DNA of 64,000 nt from Sebastes aleutianus (taxonomy: Eukaryota; Chordata; Actinopteri; Perciformes; Sebastidae): positions 16,892,460 through 16,956,459 of the forward strand of contig CAKAKS010000062.1 in the NCBI GenBank assembly GCA_916700875.1. Direction: 5' to 3'. The notes under the pieces were generated by a model. The model searched no databases, was not told where the DNA came from, and was given only the letters and a program-made list of their open reading frames with translations. Below are positions 48,150-61,878 of the stretch, one piece after another; position 1 is the first letter of the stretch, and each line of letters begins with the position of its first letter. The translations under genes and the position numbers were made by a program.

Positions 48150-50250
48150 CATTTTTGAGTGTCGGACTTTAATTTCTATTTTTACATTGGGGTATTACTT
48201 AAATAAAGGATCTGAGTTCTTCCTCCATGACTGATCACAGAGAAGTCACGTGTCATGGGACAGTACAGTCGTTGCATGATATCACTGTTCTTTATTTCTT
48301 CACATCCCTGCTGTCTTGTACAAAAAGCAGGTTCACCTCCTTGTCCTTCATTTGAATAATCCACTGCGGACTCGGCCGCTTTAGCTGTGCGACTGTCATC
48401 TGTGTTTCTTGTTATCTGCCTTGCCTTGAAAGTGACAGATAAGAGACAAAAGAAGCAGGAGAGCCGAACGACTGCGAGCCAGAGATTCAATCAGACTTCA
48501 CAAACTCCAACCACAGAGGAGGGAAGCCATCACATGATCACTGTTTTAATCTAAACTATGTAGGCCAATCAATATGGCTTCACATCAAACATCTCCATAT
48601 GGGCTATATATCCATGCGTTCCTCCCTCCATTCCCAGCTGTCTCCACTTCCTCTTCTCTCTCTCTTCTACTCATTCTCCTCCTATAGCTTGGACTCACAA
48701 TCTCAACAACTTTCTGATCATCACTTCGTTTTATTCTCCTCCTCTGACGAAACACCTGACCTTTGCAGATATCAGAGGAAGACGTGCGTTGTATTGTGCA
48801 AATGTATACACACTGTACGTCTGAGCATCCTGTTGTGAATGTGCATGTGTTCATGTCACCATCAGATCCCCCACTCTCTGTCAGCCAATTTCACATCCAG
48901 CACTGGCTACCATGAGGGAACTCACACTGTCTGATGTCCAGGCGAGCTGGCAGGATGTACTGTATCTCATAAATCACCACCAATCACGCCGCCACGGCCT
49001 CCTTCCACTGTTACTATAAATACTGCCAGCTGTGCTTCCATTATTAATGCAGCAAGACGCCCAAACCTTCCCTGGCCCGAACATCGCCGATTCATCATCT
49101 CCCATAAACTTTAAAACACCCACTGCTGCCTACTGCTGGTGCAAACTGACACACACAAACAGATAAGGTGCATGCTCACACACCAACACACACTTCTGTC
49201 CATGACAAGTTCATTGGTGGAGGAGGAAGCAGGCAGGGAGGGAGAATCAGCATGAAAACCAAAAATAACACATTGCATGTTGATGACAGATCAGTTGCTG
49301 TTTGAAAAGAACTGTAATGTAATATGGACACAGAGGGCTGTAGCTCTGTGGAGGTGAATTGAATTAGACTCTTTTTTGCTGAGATGCAGTAACAAATTGA
49401 TATATAATGCAGTTATTTAAAGAACTTGCAGAGAGAGAAAGAGAGAGAGAGAGGAACTAATAAACTGTTTTTGTAATGTCAAAGCTAATTACTACATTAG
49501 AAAATGTAGAGGCAAAAGCTAAACCATGCAGACTGCATCTTCCATCAGCTGAAGCTTTTTCCCAACAGGGTTGACGAAAACAAAGAGATGTAGCTCGACA
49601 CATTTCAATCACAAATAGCAAACCTGACACCAATTTCAGTTTTCACAAAGCGCCGAATCACACACACAGTGTTAGTAACGTCAGCAGAAGTTTCATCAAC
49701 ACCACAAAGGTCCTGGACTGAACTGACAAGCCAGTTGATATTCATTTTAGCATGTGGACGACTTTAATTACTGACTGTAACATCATAAAACAGTCTAAAA
49801 TCATTATTAAATAGTATGGAGCAGGACAGAGAGGCTTGGATTTGCAAGAATCTTCAAGAATATCTATGTGAAAGTGCCAAATGAGATCACATACTAACTA
49901 AAAATGATTTGATTTCAATCTATGGCACAATGCCTTCTGCAGCTTACACAGATCTTACACATTTCACTGTTTGGTTGAATCAAATAAGCCTCTCTCAGAT
50001 AAGAGAACATGAAACACTCGCTTTGCTTGGATACTCTTGTAACGCTGATCACGATCCTATCAGGCTGTAGTGCTGCTCTCAAGGCTTATGGGAATAACAG
50101 GGAGAACAAATTAAGGATTTCCAGCAAAACACACGGAAGAGTGTTTGAACTCATTTGAGGTCACAAAAAGAGTCAAAACTTAGGTTTTCCGGGGATTTTG
50201 TTGGTGCACACATTGGAGTTCATCTTTATACAGCAAGTGAATCATTGCAA
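48150..50250. other. No recognised gene
   Basis: Only short frames. A GAGA run at 49433-49452 and CA-rich patches near 49150-49190. No repeat family recognised. Confidence 0.5.
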
Positions 50251-50252
50251 AG

Positions 50253-50253
<1 letters not shown>

Positions 50254-50308
<55 letters not shown>
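50254..50308. repeat. (CA)n microsatellite, about 26 units
   Basis: Uninterrupted CA followed by a short TACACATACA tail. It gives rise to His/Thr-repeat shadow frames that are not genes. Confidence 0.95.
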
Positions 50309-50309
<1 letters not shown>

Positions 50310-50311
<2 letters not shown>

Positions 50312-53300
50312 ATACAAAGAATAATGCTCTTTACAGCCAACTGTATGTATCCAAAGTTGCTAATCCCTAAATTTACAAGTCATATTTACCACCTGAAAGC
50401 TGACATGAACAGTGTTTTCAAGTAAGAAGCTCATATCTACTGTCTTTCCCACAAGACCTGAATGCAGCATTAGATCCTGAGGCTGATGCTTATGCTGCTG
50501 CCTTGAATCGTGCACAAACACACACACACCCCACCCAACACTCTGATCATCATCCCGGGCCAGCACTGCTCCGCTGCCGCCATGCATCTGCTGCTTCTAA
50601 ATATAGCAACCCCACTTTGATGATGCAGCGGTGACTGTAGGGAGAACCCCCCCTCCACCACCACCACCATTACCACCACCACCTCTCCGCCTCTCAATGG
50701 CGCAATTAGCCCTAATAAACTGAGAGTGAATTCATGATGCATGGAGGAGTCTGGCCAAAGACCACCAAATACCCCCCCACCCACCCTCCCAAGCCCCCAC
50801 TTCCCCTCTAATTACCCTGAATCTATGAATGGAGTCTTTGCAACGGGACAGATGTGATCTGTTTGTGAGGAGACGACGTAGAAATAAATGAAAGAGATAC
50901 AGTGTGTGTGTGTGTGTGGAGGGGGTACCCCCTTGGGAACCAAAGCCTGGCTGGGCATCGTTTCCACAGGGACAGATACACACACTTGACATACACAACC
51001 AAAACACTTCGAGGTGAGCATTCATATCTGTGCTCTAATAGCAAATACACTGAACAAACCCGTCATCCACCATGATAACTTTTTTAAAGTAAGTTGCAGT
51101 GTCTCTCTTTACCATTACCATTCAGAGTCATTTTGAAATTGCCTTGTGAGTAAACTGTCTTTTCTGGTACTCCATGTAATCCATATATCACGATACAACA
51201 GCACTGAAATACTGGTTATTTGCAACTTGGGACAGTAGCATTTAAAAAGTCGGGTGAGCAGAAAGTGATATAGATATATACACTATCGTGGCGGATACTG
51301 ACAACAATATTGAGAGTGCTAATATCTGATAACTAGCCATGCTAGTGACGCGGCTCTATGGAAAGCAATGTTGTTTTATCAGTCGGTCCATGACTTTAGT
51401 CCTGACTGAAAAACCATCATCATATTATTGGGACGATTGTAATGAACCTCCTGAGCGATGTATCCTAAAGACTTTGGTGATAATACCCTGACCTTTTCTC
51501 TAGTACCTCCATGAAGTTGACATTTGAGTGAGATAATCAATGCAGAGTGGTCACACACATCCAGATACCGTTGAAGGCAGATGCAGGACTAATAAAAGAC
51601 AGCAATGAAAATGTAAACTCAGGGCTGCACACTGTAGCTCCCTGTGCAATTTATTGGCACATCCACAAGCGATGTTTTGAGGTCATGCTCTTGAGATAAC
51701 TCCACAACTGTTTGATGGATTGCCATGAAATTTGGCTCAGACGTTCATGTGACCCTCAGGATGAACTCTAATAACTTTGGTGATGCCCTGATTTTTAGAG
51801 CTCTCATAAGGTCATACTTTCATTTATGACCAAATACCTGCACACCTAACGACATTCAGCCTCAACTGCACGTTGTGTTAATGCAAATTATCAATTGTTA
51901 GCATGCTAGAACTCTAAACTAAGATAGTGAACATGGTAAACATTATACCTGCTTAGCCTCCGCATGCTAGCCTTGTCACTTTGAGCATGTTAGTGCATAA
52001 GTAGAGCCTCTCAGAGTCACTAGAATGACTGTAGACTCGTTTTCTCCTTTTAACAGAAATACTTTCAATGACCTTCTTATTACAAATTTGTGACCAATAT
52101 GGTAACAAAAGGCTGGATACTTTATAGAACAATAACATTTACAATCAAAGATGACAGTAATGGGTAACATGAACTTCACTGGGAATAAAAACATGAGTAA
52201 TAACTATTAGTAAAAATACAAATGCCACAATGGATATTTTAACCTTCCAAAAATACATAAAATTGTAGCATAAAGCATTTGTGTGCTGCAGTTTCTATTT
52301 GCATATCTGCCAACATATAGAGGGGCTGTTTGGTTATTTAGTCTCCTTCCTGACAAGCTAGTATGACATAGTTGGTACCAATGGATTCCTTAAGTGTTGT
52401 AGTTTCATATGATGCCAGTATCGAATTTGCCTTAACGCGTATTATTGTGTTAACTTTGACAGCCCTACTACAAATATGTCTGTGATAAGCTACAGTAATC
52501 TCTATTAACAGATTCTGCATTCATATGCACATATCTGTAGGAAAGGGGACAGGATTTTGGTATCAGAAGTGTTCTGGCTTCCATTTGTAGTCCGAGTAGT
52601 ATTGACCAATCACATTGGAGCAGGCTTTGGTTGAATGCAGGTAAACAGTCTGTGAGACAGTTGGTTCAGAGATTGGCGATAAGCCATTATCAAACATAAT
52701 ACTGGCTTAATACCTTATAGTATTGAGCTCTAGTTCGCAGAGAAGTGGCAGCCATCATTTGAACTATAGAAAGATCACTCCAAGACAGTCCAAACAAGAG
52801 ACATCACAGTATTAACTGAAAAGTATATAAACCTCACTGATTACCATGGCTGATGGGTAATTTTGACCTGATCAAACGAACAGCAGTTTGGAGCTATTAC
52901 TAAACGTCACCTCCCTTTAAATGAAAGGAGATGTGTTTCATGGCGGACAGGCATTCATTTTCTACATCACGCCAGGTAGAGAAAAATGTCCTGTTGGTAA
53001 TGACGGCACCTCCGTCTCCTAAACACTATGACAGCCTATTAACACCAGACAGAACCATCGCTCTGGTATGATGAAACAGTCGAAGGTAGTATAATGATTA
53101 ATAGAGATGGAGACAGAGCGACTCGATAAGAGATAGGTGGAAAGAGGTAAACGACAGAGGAAAAGGAATAAGGAGAAGCAAGAGAGAGGACAACGCTGAA
53201 GTAGGACAGAGCGCAGGGGAGGCCTGTCTGTCCCAGATCAGCCGTCTATACCGCCGGCAGGAGAAGGAGAAGGAATGAGTGAGAAAAAGAGAGAGAAAAG

Positions 53301-54290
53301 AGTGAGAGAGTAAACGAGATGGCTAAATCTGGAGTTATGATCTACATCCCCCCCCCCCTGAGCAGCGTGGCAAATATTGAAAAGAAAGTTAAGCTCCACT
53401 CCCTGCACTTGGGCAAATATAACAGGAGAGAGACTTACAGGTTACACAGGTGCAAAATCTCAGAGAAAATAAGGCTCTGACGATGGGATGGTACAACAGC
53501 AACTGAACAATCAGTCCAAAAGACACAGTATTTACCTCCTTTCTCTCCCTCCCAAGCCCCTGAAGAGTATTTTGAATAAACATGGCTTGAAATAATCAAA
53601 TTAATTCCAGTTACTCAATATGTATCTTCGTCAAGGCCTGTTTTTCCTCTTCCAGACAGGTAAGCTCTGTCCTAGTGTCCTGATAAGTCTTTTTTCCAAG
53701 CTTTGTCGAATTGAATGAGTGGCGAGAAGAGATTTTGGTCCCCAGATCCCCAAAGAGGAAACTGCACAGGTGGAATGTCAACTGTGTGTTGTGTCCTCTG
53801 TGTGAAGTGGAACTAAAGTGTGGCGCTCCATAACACTTTCCGACCATGAAGGAATTAATGGTATTTCCCCGCTAACGTGGGCTGAATGTTAATTCATCTG
53901 CTCGGGTGGCAAATCATGGATGTTTGCTGGACCTTGACTGTCTTTGTGCCAAACAGCATCTGCAGTACAAACGACATGACAGTCAGTTAATCAACACTCA
54001 ACATCGGCCTGTTGAACCAGATCAACTCGACTTTCACAGGCCAAATTAATTGAGCTCCCAGGGAGTCAAACAAAACAGATCTGGACTCAGTCTAAATCTC
54101 GTCACACTGACAGACTGCCTGTGTCTACCATCATTCAAAGGCATCAAACATTATGTAAATCTGACCAGCCTGAGGACTATAGCTACATGAACGGCTAGAT
54201 GTGCCCATTCGAAACGCGTGCCCGTCCAGAACGGGCCGATTGCTTGGCCCCAAGTGTTGTTCGAGATATGCAAAGGGCAGTCATATATAC
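50310..54290. other. No recognised gene; small repeats
   Basis: A CCA-rich patch (50650-50690), a family E piece (51690-51850), a truncated hAT MITE (52335-52467) and a purine-rich zone (53090-53330) ending in a poly-C run near 53350. No supported coding sequence. Confidence 0.5.
52335..52467 (-). mobile_element. hAT-type MITE (TAGGGCTGTCAA family), truncated
   Basis: Only the last ~130 bp remain (reverse orientation): ACAAGCTAGTATGACATAGT, TTGGTACCAATGGATTCCTT, AGTTTCATATGATGCCAGTA, ending TTAACTTTGACAGCCCTA. Confidence 0.75.
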
Positions 54291-54299
54291 ACATTGACA

Positions 54300-54835
54300 G
54301 AGATTCCTTCCTTTATAGTTAGATGATGCTGCTACAGCGCCACCTAATGGCCAAATGGCACCAAAATTTGTCATGCACTCAGACATCATATCTACACATG
54401 TCCACCAAATGTGGTCGCAACAGCCCAAAGCGTTCAGGAGATATGCATTTTTTTTATAAAATAAGCACAACATTTTAGTTTTAACTTTGAGGGCCTGCTA
54501 TAGTAAAACTGTATGGAACATCAAAAATTAGAAAAGATGAATATTTCCAGCTTGGTCCAGAAATGTCCAGTACCAAATTGTGTGACAATTGTTCAAAATG
54601 TTTGGGAGGAGAAGCAAAAAATCTGATTTGGACACAATTCAAAATGGCGCAAAATGAATCTAAACGCAAATGCGTGGCTTATATGGATAGATTGGTCTGG
54701 ACCCACAAAATTTTTTTTTGTCTGAGACTCATGGTTAAAGTTACAGGCCAAACATTTTTAACAGTATCCTCTAGGGGAGCGAGATCTAATGAATGTGACA
54801 CCCGACCCCGTTCTCTCCAAAATTCCTGTTTCTTA
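54300..54835. repeat. Dispersed repeat, family H (CAGCGCCACCTAATGGCC)
   Basis: CTACAGCGCCACCTAATGGC, GTCCACCAAATGTGGTCGCA, AAAGCGTTCAGGAGATATGC and CAAAATGGCGCAAAATGAAT follow a pattern common in teleost genomes. No intact ORF. Confidence 0.5.
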
Positions 54836-55059
54836 ACCAAAAACAAATGAACTTTTTTCAGGTCAGAAGGTAGAAATATTTTGGCTTACTGATGTCTTAC
54901 CAACATATTTGACTACAACTGGATGTTAACACCATAACAATTTGAAAGAAAAACCTGAGAATAGCTTTCATACTACATTTTGTGAATTTTCATCCTTGCA
55001 TAACTGAGCTGGCTACTGACACTTTAACAATAACACGGTGCATGTTTTTGAAGATCTCA

Positions 55060-55490
55060 GATCAGATTTCGTAATTTGCGGGTTACCTTTTAGACATGCC
55101 TGTGAGGCCGGCGGCTCGCAGCTAACGGTGCTAACAGCGCTAATGGTAAAATTGCTGACAGAGATAACAGTGTTTACCTGGGGGGGAACCGGAGGGTGGG
55201 TGCTATGCTTCCGCGATGACACCGTTGGTCAGGGCGGTGTTATCAGCTGTAACCGCCGTATGAGCACAGTGCAGAGCGGCGGCCCTGAGCTAGCCAGTGG
55301 GGCACGCTCACATGCACGAACATGCACTAAAAGCATGCACGGCTGGCCCGGCGCACAATAAAGCACAGAGGGAGAGCAACTTCATTCTCTGCTCAGGTAG
55401 ACATTACTCCTCTATATCTTTCCATAGCTTATAGTTTTTTTCTGCTATATTAATGCTGTGGATATTGAATTTAGCACCTTTCAAAATAAA
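55060..55490. repeat. Family B copy
   Basis: Near-identical block order to 17041-17550: GGCTCGCAGCTAACGGTGC, GGGGAACCGGAGGGTGGGTG, AGCTGTAACCGCCGTATGAG and CATGCACTAAAAGCATGC. Confidence 0.7.
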
Positions 55491-55499
55491 TAAATAAAG

Positions 55500-57310
55500 T
55501 TCTCAAAGGTTTAAAAGACAGACGAGTAAATGAGTGAAATCACCTGATATAAAGATGAGGTGGACCTGCAGTCCAGCCTCCCTTCAACCACCTCTGCCTC
55601 AGAAACTGCAGAATGGTCAAATGAATGTGAAACTGATTGCACTGCTTTCCTCCAACACGTGTAATCCAATGTGTTTTATATGAGTGAAGTGCCACTGAAA
55701 CTGATCTATGGAGAGCTGCCAGCAATAAGTTGGCGTGTACCGACTGCTTGACATCAGTATGTGATGAGTGTGTTTGAACTTGAGCACCACTCAAAGCAAA
55801 GACTGAGTCATGTGTGTGTTTGCACACCAACGCTTAACAGAATAATCACTACACATCCTCAAAAGCACTTCACTTTTATACCTCTATACAGACTATACAC
55901 GTATCCAAATCCACCATTAATGAGCTGTTGGTGGCATTAGAAGTTTTCACTGTGACAAATTGCGCTCATGGTGAGTGTGTCTTCTCTGATGATCCGCTCT
56001 GCCATCCTCTACCTCCATGTCCCTGAGGCGACACATCCCATAAAGGGCATGAATAGCATGTGCGAGTTACTATGACTGTGTGTGTGTGGGCGATGTGCCC
56101 GCCGAATGCCATCGTCCAAGTCTCTGGTGAAACTGAACACACAGCCACGTCTCTTGTGCTTGAACGCCTCCGACAACAAGTTATTCGCAGGTTAACTTTC
56201 AGTTCTGCTACATTAAGCTGAAATCCTCCTCGCCGGTCTGTGCAACGCTAAATGCAGAAGTATTTTGTGTGTAGTTATGTGTGCCCTGTGAAGTGACCTG
56301 CCATCACCTTCCTGTGGGCTGTGTTCAATAGACACAAAGCCATCTATAGATAGACTGAACTCAGGTGGAGAGATAATGACAGGGGCGAACCAAACACATG
56401 TTCCCTGCAGGCAGGGTGACCCTTTTCCTGTAGAGGCAGCCGCTCAAGTGAGAAGACAGCAGCTTGAACATCCGCTATCAAATTCTTCTGCTGTTTAATG
56501 CATGGCATCACACTTACATCTGCTCCTGAGTGCATTATTCCACACAGGGTGCATCTGTGTCCATGATCATCCATGCATACTCTGCTTTACACGCTGCAGT
56601 CAATATGTCACGGTAGCCAAAGTGTGATTTACTGGGTGATTTTATGCACTGGTTAGCCTTTTAATGTGAACACTGAGTGGTGAGCTGTGCACCAGATCTT
56701 CAGCAACCCTTGGCATGCATGAAAATTAATGTGGGAGGGATTATCAGTTTGACACAACGATAAATCCAACAGCTGACAAGTAGCATATCTCATACATCTA
56801 CCTATAGCTCTGTTGCCATTGATGAGGCCACACTGTCTGATTCCCTGACTTGTCTTGTCTACAAATCTGTGTCCCTCCTCTCCCACTTCTTCTCTTGTCC
56901 CTTCTTCTTCTGCCTCTCTGTAAACCTGGGATAGAATCTGCTGGCATCAAGGAGGAAATCCACTGCTAAACACTGCTTGCCTTCCTTGTGTCTGTGCATC
57001 CCTCAGCAGATCCATTCAAGGCTGTCTCGCGTTTCATTTTATTTTCATTTCAGCTGCTTTATTTTGTGCAACTACCACAATTTAAAGCTGGGATATCGCA
57101 GCCATGTGAGAGAGGAGTTCATGTGTTACATCAATGCAGTAAACTTGAACATGCAAACCCCCTCCCACCCCCCTGCTGCACACACACACACATACACCCT
57201 TTTGACTCCAACAGCATCCCTCCACAAACATTATCCTCTGCCATGCAACCCCCTTCCATCCATACCATGCATGTCATCTTGAAAGAAGCAGAAAAAGACA
57301 GAAAACATTC
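55500..57310. other. No recognised gene
   Basis: Short frames without homology and no repeat family recognised. It borders the candidate SHANK1 5' exon region. Confidence 0.5.
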
Positions 57311-57314
57311 TTAC

Positions 57315-57680
57315 TGTCTTCTACAATCCCTGATGAAATACAGAAATCCCTCCTCTGGAAAAAAAAGGGGACAGAAGTAGAAAAAGAGAGGAGGGGGAGC
57401 CCAGCGGTTGCCAGTTGCAGAGGAATAAGGAGTGAGGAGGGGTTAGCAGGAAGATGATGAAGAAGACTGTGGTTAAAGGGGAGGAAAAGGAAAAGATAAT
57501 CACTGCTGCAACAATGAAGACCCTCCTCCTCCACAGCCGCCGCCGCCGCCACGAGAAATCACAAGGTGTCCGGCGTGCTGCTGTACGCTGAGGGATGGAG
57601 CATTATCCTCGGCTCCCAGCCGTCCTCCAGCAGCAGCAGCTCTGTAGTAACACTTCTATCTGCTCGGTCCGGCAATCTCC
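57315..57680 (-). promoter_or_regulatory. Candidate non-coding 5' exon(s)/promoter region upstream of SHANK1
   Basis: The acceptor at 33395 requires an upstream exon. On the minus strand this stretch is unusually GC-rich for the window, with a GGC run at 57537-57551, a CTG/CAG run near 57620-57635, and a long pyrimidine-poor (GA-rich) zone immediately upstream (57690-57930). Downstream, 57315-57354 could be a 40-nt exon with a strong TTTTTTTTCCAG acceptor and a GTAAGA donor. No protein match supports it, and the distance to the first coding exon (24 kb) is speculative. It could equally be a regulatory or chance GC-rich patch. Confidence 0.25.
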
Positions 57681-57689
57681 CCATCCCTC

Positions 57690-57935
57690 GCTCTCTATCC
57701 TCCCCTCCTCCCTCCCTTCAGCATGTTCAGAGTCCCTCTCTCTCCCTTTCCTTGTACTGGTTGGTTGGTTTCTCTCCCTCACCCCCCTCCCATACCTTTC
57801 TCTCTCTCTCTCTCTCTTTTGTCCCCCCTCCTCCCTCCATCTCTCTCTCCTCCATCATTACCCGGATACAGGGCATACCCCTCCCTCCCTTTATCTCTCT
57901 CTCTTTCTCTCTCTGTCTGTGTCTTTGATGTTTTG
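57690..57935. repeat. Pyrimidine-rich tract (plus strand) / purine-rich in SHANK1 sense
   Basis: Almost pure C/T on the plus strand with TCTCTC and CCTCC runs. In the minus (SHANK1) sense it is a GA tract just upstream of the candidate 5' exon region. Such tracts can form triplex DNA and are common near vertebrate promoters. Confidence 0.6.
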
Positions 57936-58207
57936 GAGTTAGTCTCTTAGCTGTGAAGAACTCTGTTTTTTTTCTCCTTCTCACAGAACTGAAAGTACCA
58001 TACAACACAGTGGGATCCACCCAACGGTGCAGAGATACACACACCACCAAACACACGCATAAATAGATGATTACCACATAGTATCAACAACAAAACCACA
58101 CACATCAATTAGAGCGACAATTTTAACGGATTCCTTCCATAATCCAACATTTATTTCCAAATCAAAGACACAGAACAGCACAATCTGCAGCCAACATGTG
58201 CATCCTG

Positions 58208-58216
<9 letters not shown>

Positions 58217-58253
<37 letters not shown>
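58217..58253. repeat. (CA)n microsatellite
   Basis: About 18 units after a TCTCTCTC run. Noncoding. Confidence 0.92.
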
Positions 58254-58256
<3 letters not shown>

Positions 58257-58676
58257 GATAAATATGAATTAGGAATGAAGGAGATGTGTATAAGAGGATG
58301 AGGGAAGCCACTGCTGCAATGCTTATTACCATACAGAGGGGGGTGAGGGAGGAGAGGACTGTGGGTGGAGAGGGAGCCTTCTACTGACGAGCTGAACTGA
58401 ATAGCAAGTAGAAATCAACTCCATTATACCAATCAGTGATGAGTGAAGCATGTCAAACTCACCTCATGGCTTTGATGAGCTAACAGCCCTATAACAGTTG
58501 GGGATGAGGAGGAAGAGGGGGGGGGTCATCATGGTTGTCTATAGTAACAATGATCACTGAAAAAACAGATGTTTTCAGCAGTCACATCTTCTTCTTGTTG
58601 CTGAGGGTGAGGATTATAAAATCTGCTTGCTTGACACTCGTTTAGTCAGAAGCTCTTGTGGATATTCAAGCGAGAG

Positions 58677-59424
58677 TAGGGCTGTCAATCGATTCAAATA
58701 TGTGATCGTGATTAATCGCATGATTGTCCATAGTTAATCACAAATTAATCGCACATTTTTTATCTGTTCAAAATGTACCTTAAAGGAAGATTTGTCAAGT
58801 ATTTAATACTCTTATCAGCATGGGAGTGGACAAATATGCTTGCTTTATGCAAATGTATGTATATGTTTATTATTGGAAATCAATTAACAACACAAAACAA
58901 TGACAAATATTGTCCAGAAACCCTCACAGGTACTGCATTTAGCATAAAAATATGCTCAAATCATAACATGGCAAACTGCAATGTGAAACAGCTGTCAGTG
59001 TGTCAGTGTGCTGACTTGATTATGACTTTCCCCGAACTGCATGTGATTACCATAAAGTGGGCATGTCTGTAAAGGGGAGACTCGTGGGTACCCATAGAAC
59101 CCATTTTCATTCACATATCTTGAGGTCAGAGGTCAAGGGACCCCTTTGAAAATGGCCATGCCAGTTTTTCCTCACCAAAATTGAACATATAATTTTGGAG
59201 CGTTATTTAGCCTCCTTCACGACATGCTAATTGGTTGGTACCAATGGATTCCTTAGATTTTCTAGTTTCATATGATACCAGTAGCTTCACTCTAGCTTAA
59301 CTCTTATCACTTAATTCTAGGCCAGCTACAACCTCCAAAAGATCAATTGCGTTAATGCTTTAAAGAAATTAGTGGCGTTAAAATGCGTAAATGTGTAATT
59401 ATCGCGTTTACTTTGACAGCCCTA
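58677..59424 (-). mobile_element. hAT-type MITE (TAGGGCTGTCAA family), near-complete, 748 bp
   Basis: Starts TAGGGCTGTCAATCGATTCA and ends GTTTACTTTGACAGCCCTA, directly followed by a poly-A run. Internal blocks match the other copies. The left flank AGCGAGAG is not repeated at the right, so the target duplication is lost or the right flank was altered. Confidence 0.8.
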
Positions 59425-60020
59425 AAAAAAAAAAAAACATCTGCTGGAAAAAACCCGACAGAAAACGATCTGGTTACAGTAGATGTTGACGAGTGCTACG
59501 CTGCATCCAAAATATAACTGAATCCAGTTATGAATCTAAGACGGGAAGCTCTCTGACATCAGGCTGTTTCACACTGTTACATTATGAAAAATTATTATTA
59601 TACTATGAAAAATGGCTTCTCCAACACAAACCTTTCTGGATTAATCCCTCTGTCTCAGTGTGCATTCTGATAAGCCTTTCTTATAAATCGTGCCTCATTT
59701 ACTTGACATTCTAAATTGTTCACATTGTTTTTATTCTGCGGAAACATTTTCCAGAATTGTGCTGGTTTATTTGATTTTGCACGTCATCCTATAACTGTGA
59801 TATAGTAGTTAAATTTTTCCTGTTTATTCTTCTCTCTTCTCAAGAAACTATATTTCCAGGGAGTTGTGGATCTCATACTACTGTAAGGTGCTGTTTTATT
59901 TGTTTTTGCACCATTTGTCATGTTGTGTTTTCCATTTTCCTGACAAAGACCTTGTTGGGTTAAAATGTTGCCTTTTAGTCAAACAAACTTGCACAAGCTA
60001 TAATTCAGCGGGCTGATATC

Positions 60021-60325
60021 GTTAGGGCTGCAGCTAACGATTATCTTAATGTGACGACTATATTATTGATTAATTGTTTGGTCTATGAAACAAAAATGTC
60101 CGTCAGCGTCCAAGAGCTGAAGATGTTGCCATCAAATGTATTACTTTATCCTTAAACATATTCAATTTACTAAAATGTAGGACAAAGTAAAACAGCACAT
60201 GACAATCGAGAAACTGGATGTTTTGCATTTTTGCTTGAAAAATCACTGGAATTGATTAAGAAAATAGTTGAGATTAATTTAATGTCAATCAACTAATTGC
60301 ATAATTGACTAATCGTTGAAGCTCG
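60021..60325. repeat. Family F copy
   Basis: Starts TTAGGGCTGCAGCTAACGAT and ends GACTAATCGTTGAAGCTC. More diverged than 45940-46250, but the ends are better kept. Confidence 0.65.
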
Positions 60326-60329
60326 TCTG

Positions 60330-61555
60330 CTTTCATCTGCACCTGGATTAAATATAACACTGGCTGTGCTCACAGATACCATACTGCATGTTTCCCACAC
60401 TATTAACATGAGAGAAGTAAATGCCATGTCGTGGCATCATATCTCTGGCGTGGCGAGGCAGCCTGTGCTTCAACTCAAAGGTCGCGGTAACCCTGACATC
60501 TCAGCTTTTGAAAGGGGTATTAATACGTATCATTTTATCACCATCCTTCTCTTTATTGTCTCACATTAACATTACATCCATTAGCTCCGAGCTGGGCATC
60601 TAGAAACTGATGTGAATGAAATGAAACCTCGCACCGCGGGGGCTGTCCACCTCCTCACTCAGCCAGTGACTCATGCGGAGGTAACTTTCTCACACAGTAT
60701 TAAAAGTATTACACCATCTGATCTATTGGTTTCTTTAAATGAGGTTTGCATTGATTAGTCAGCGTGCATCTGCCAGCGCTGCTCCTCTGACTGATTGAGT
60801 CTGTATGTATCAGAGGGTGTGTTTAACAGGTTTTGTTCATCAGGCTAGAGCAGGACCGGCAGTATTAATTGGATGAGAGTTAAGCAGGCAGTAGCAGTAA
60901 GCTAAAAAGGATTGCCGTGCTTCATCAAAACCACACAAGCAACTGCGGTTTGTACACGGAGACGGGGGAGTCGATTTAATAGCAGACAGTCAGACTTAAT
61001 AAAGAAAGATAGCCATAATAATGATAAGAGCAATATCCCTGCTTGTGCAGCTGACATATTTATTCAGCCCCCCCCCCCCGTCAGACACACAGGGTTTTGT
61101 TACAGTCATAATTTACACTAATGCACTGACACCTCAGCCAGTAGCCAGTCATTTGGAGCCTCTGCCATCTGTCACCTGGGAAATAATGTGCAACGCAGGT
61201 ACACATTTCTAAAGCTCTCTGCTCAGGGTTACAGTCTGTTTGTGTCTCCTTGCTCTTTCACCACAAGGATGACTGCTCTACTGCTGCTGATGGTGGTGGT
61301 TCAACACTCACACGCAGTCAGCCATTTCACAGGGCTACTGCTGCCGTGAAACGCTCATATGACAGATTATAATCCCCAGAGTCGTAGCCCCAGAGGCTAC
61401 ATACACACATGCATGTAGTAATGGAACTGTGATCTACACAAGACAAGGAGAGAGTGAGATGACGTCTTAATGAATAATCGCAAACTGGTAGGGTTAAAAT
61501 GGTTGGAAAATATAGTTAATGTCGCACAAAATGGTGTTCTACTGTATTTTGTATA
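60330..61555. other. No recognised gene
   Basis: A poly-C run of about 11 at 61069-61079 is the only notable simple sequence. Confidence 0.5.
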
Positions 61556-61558
61556 AAG

Positions 61559-61878
61559 TAGGGCGGTCAAAGTTAACGCGATAATAACGCATTAACGCAA
61601 ATTTGTTTTAACGCCACTATTTTCTTTAACGCATTAATGCAACTTGCAATTTTTAGGTTGTACAGACTCAGTTTTAAAGAGTGAAGATAACGGTATCATA
61701 TATGTCGTGAAGGAAATAACGCTCCAAAGTTGCACTAAATTTTGGCGAGGAAAAACTGGCATGGCGATTTTCAAAGAGGTCCTTTGACCTCAAGAGATGT
61801 GAATGAAAATGGGTTCTATGGGTACCCACGAGTCTCCCCTTTACAGACATGCCCACTTTACGATAATCACATGCAGTT
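61559..61878 (+). mobile_element. hAT-type MITE (TAGGGCTGTCAA family), 3'-truncated
   Basis: Starts TAGGGCGGTCAAAGTTAACG, keeps GGCGAGGAAAAACTGGCATG and CACGAGTCTCCCCTTTACAG, and stops after CACATGCAGTT, where family C-like sequence begins. Confidence 0.8.

Noticed and set aside
50155..50425. His/Thr-repeat frames
   Set aside because: Translation of the CA microsatellite.
57566..57942. Ser/Pro/Leu-rich frames of 115-120 codons on the plus strand
   Set aside because: Translation of a pyrimidine-rich simple-sequence tract.
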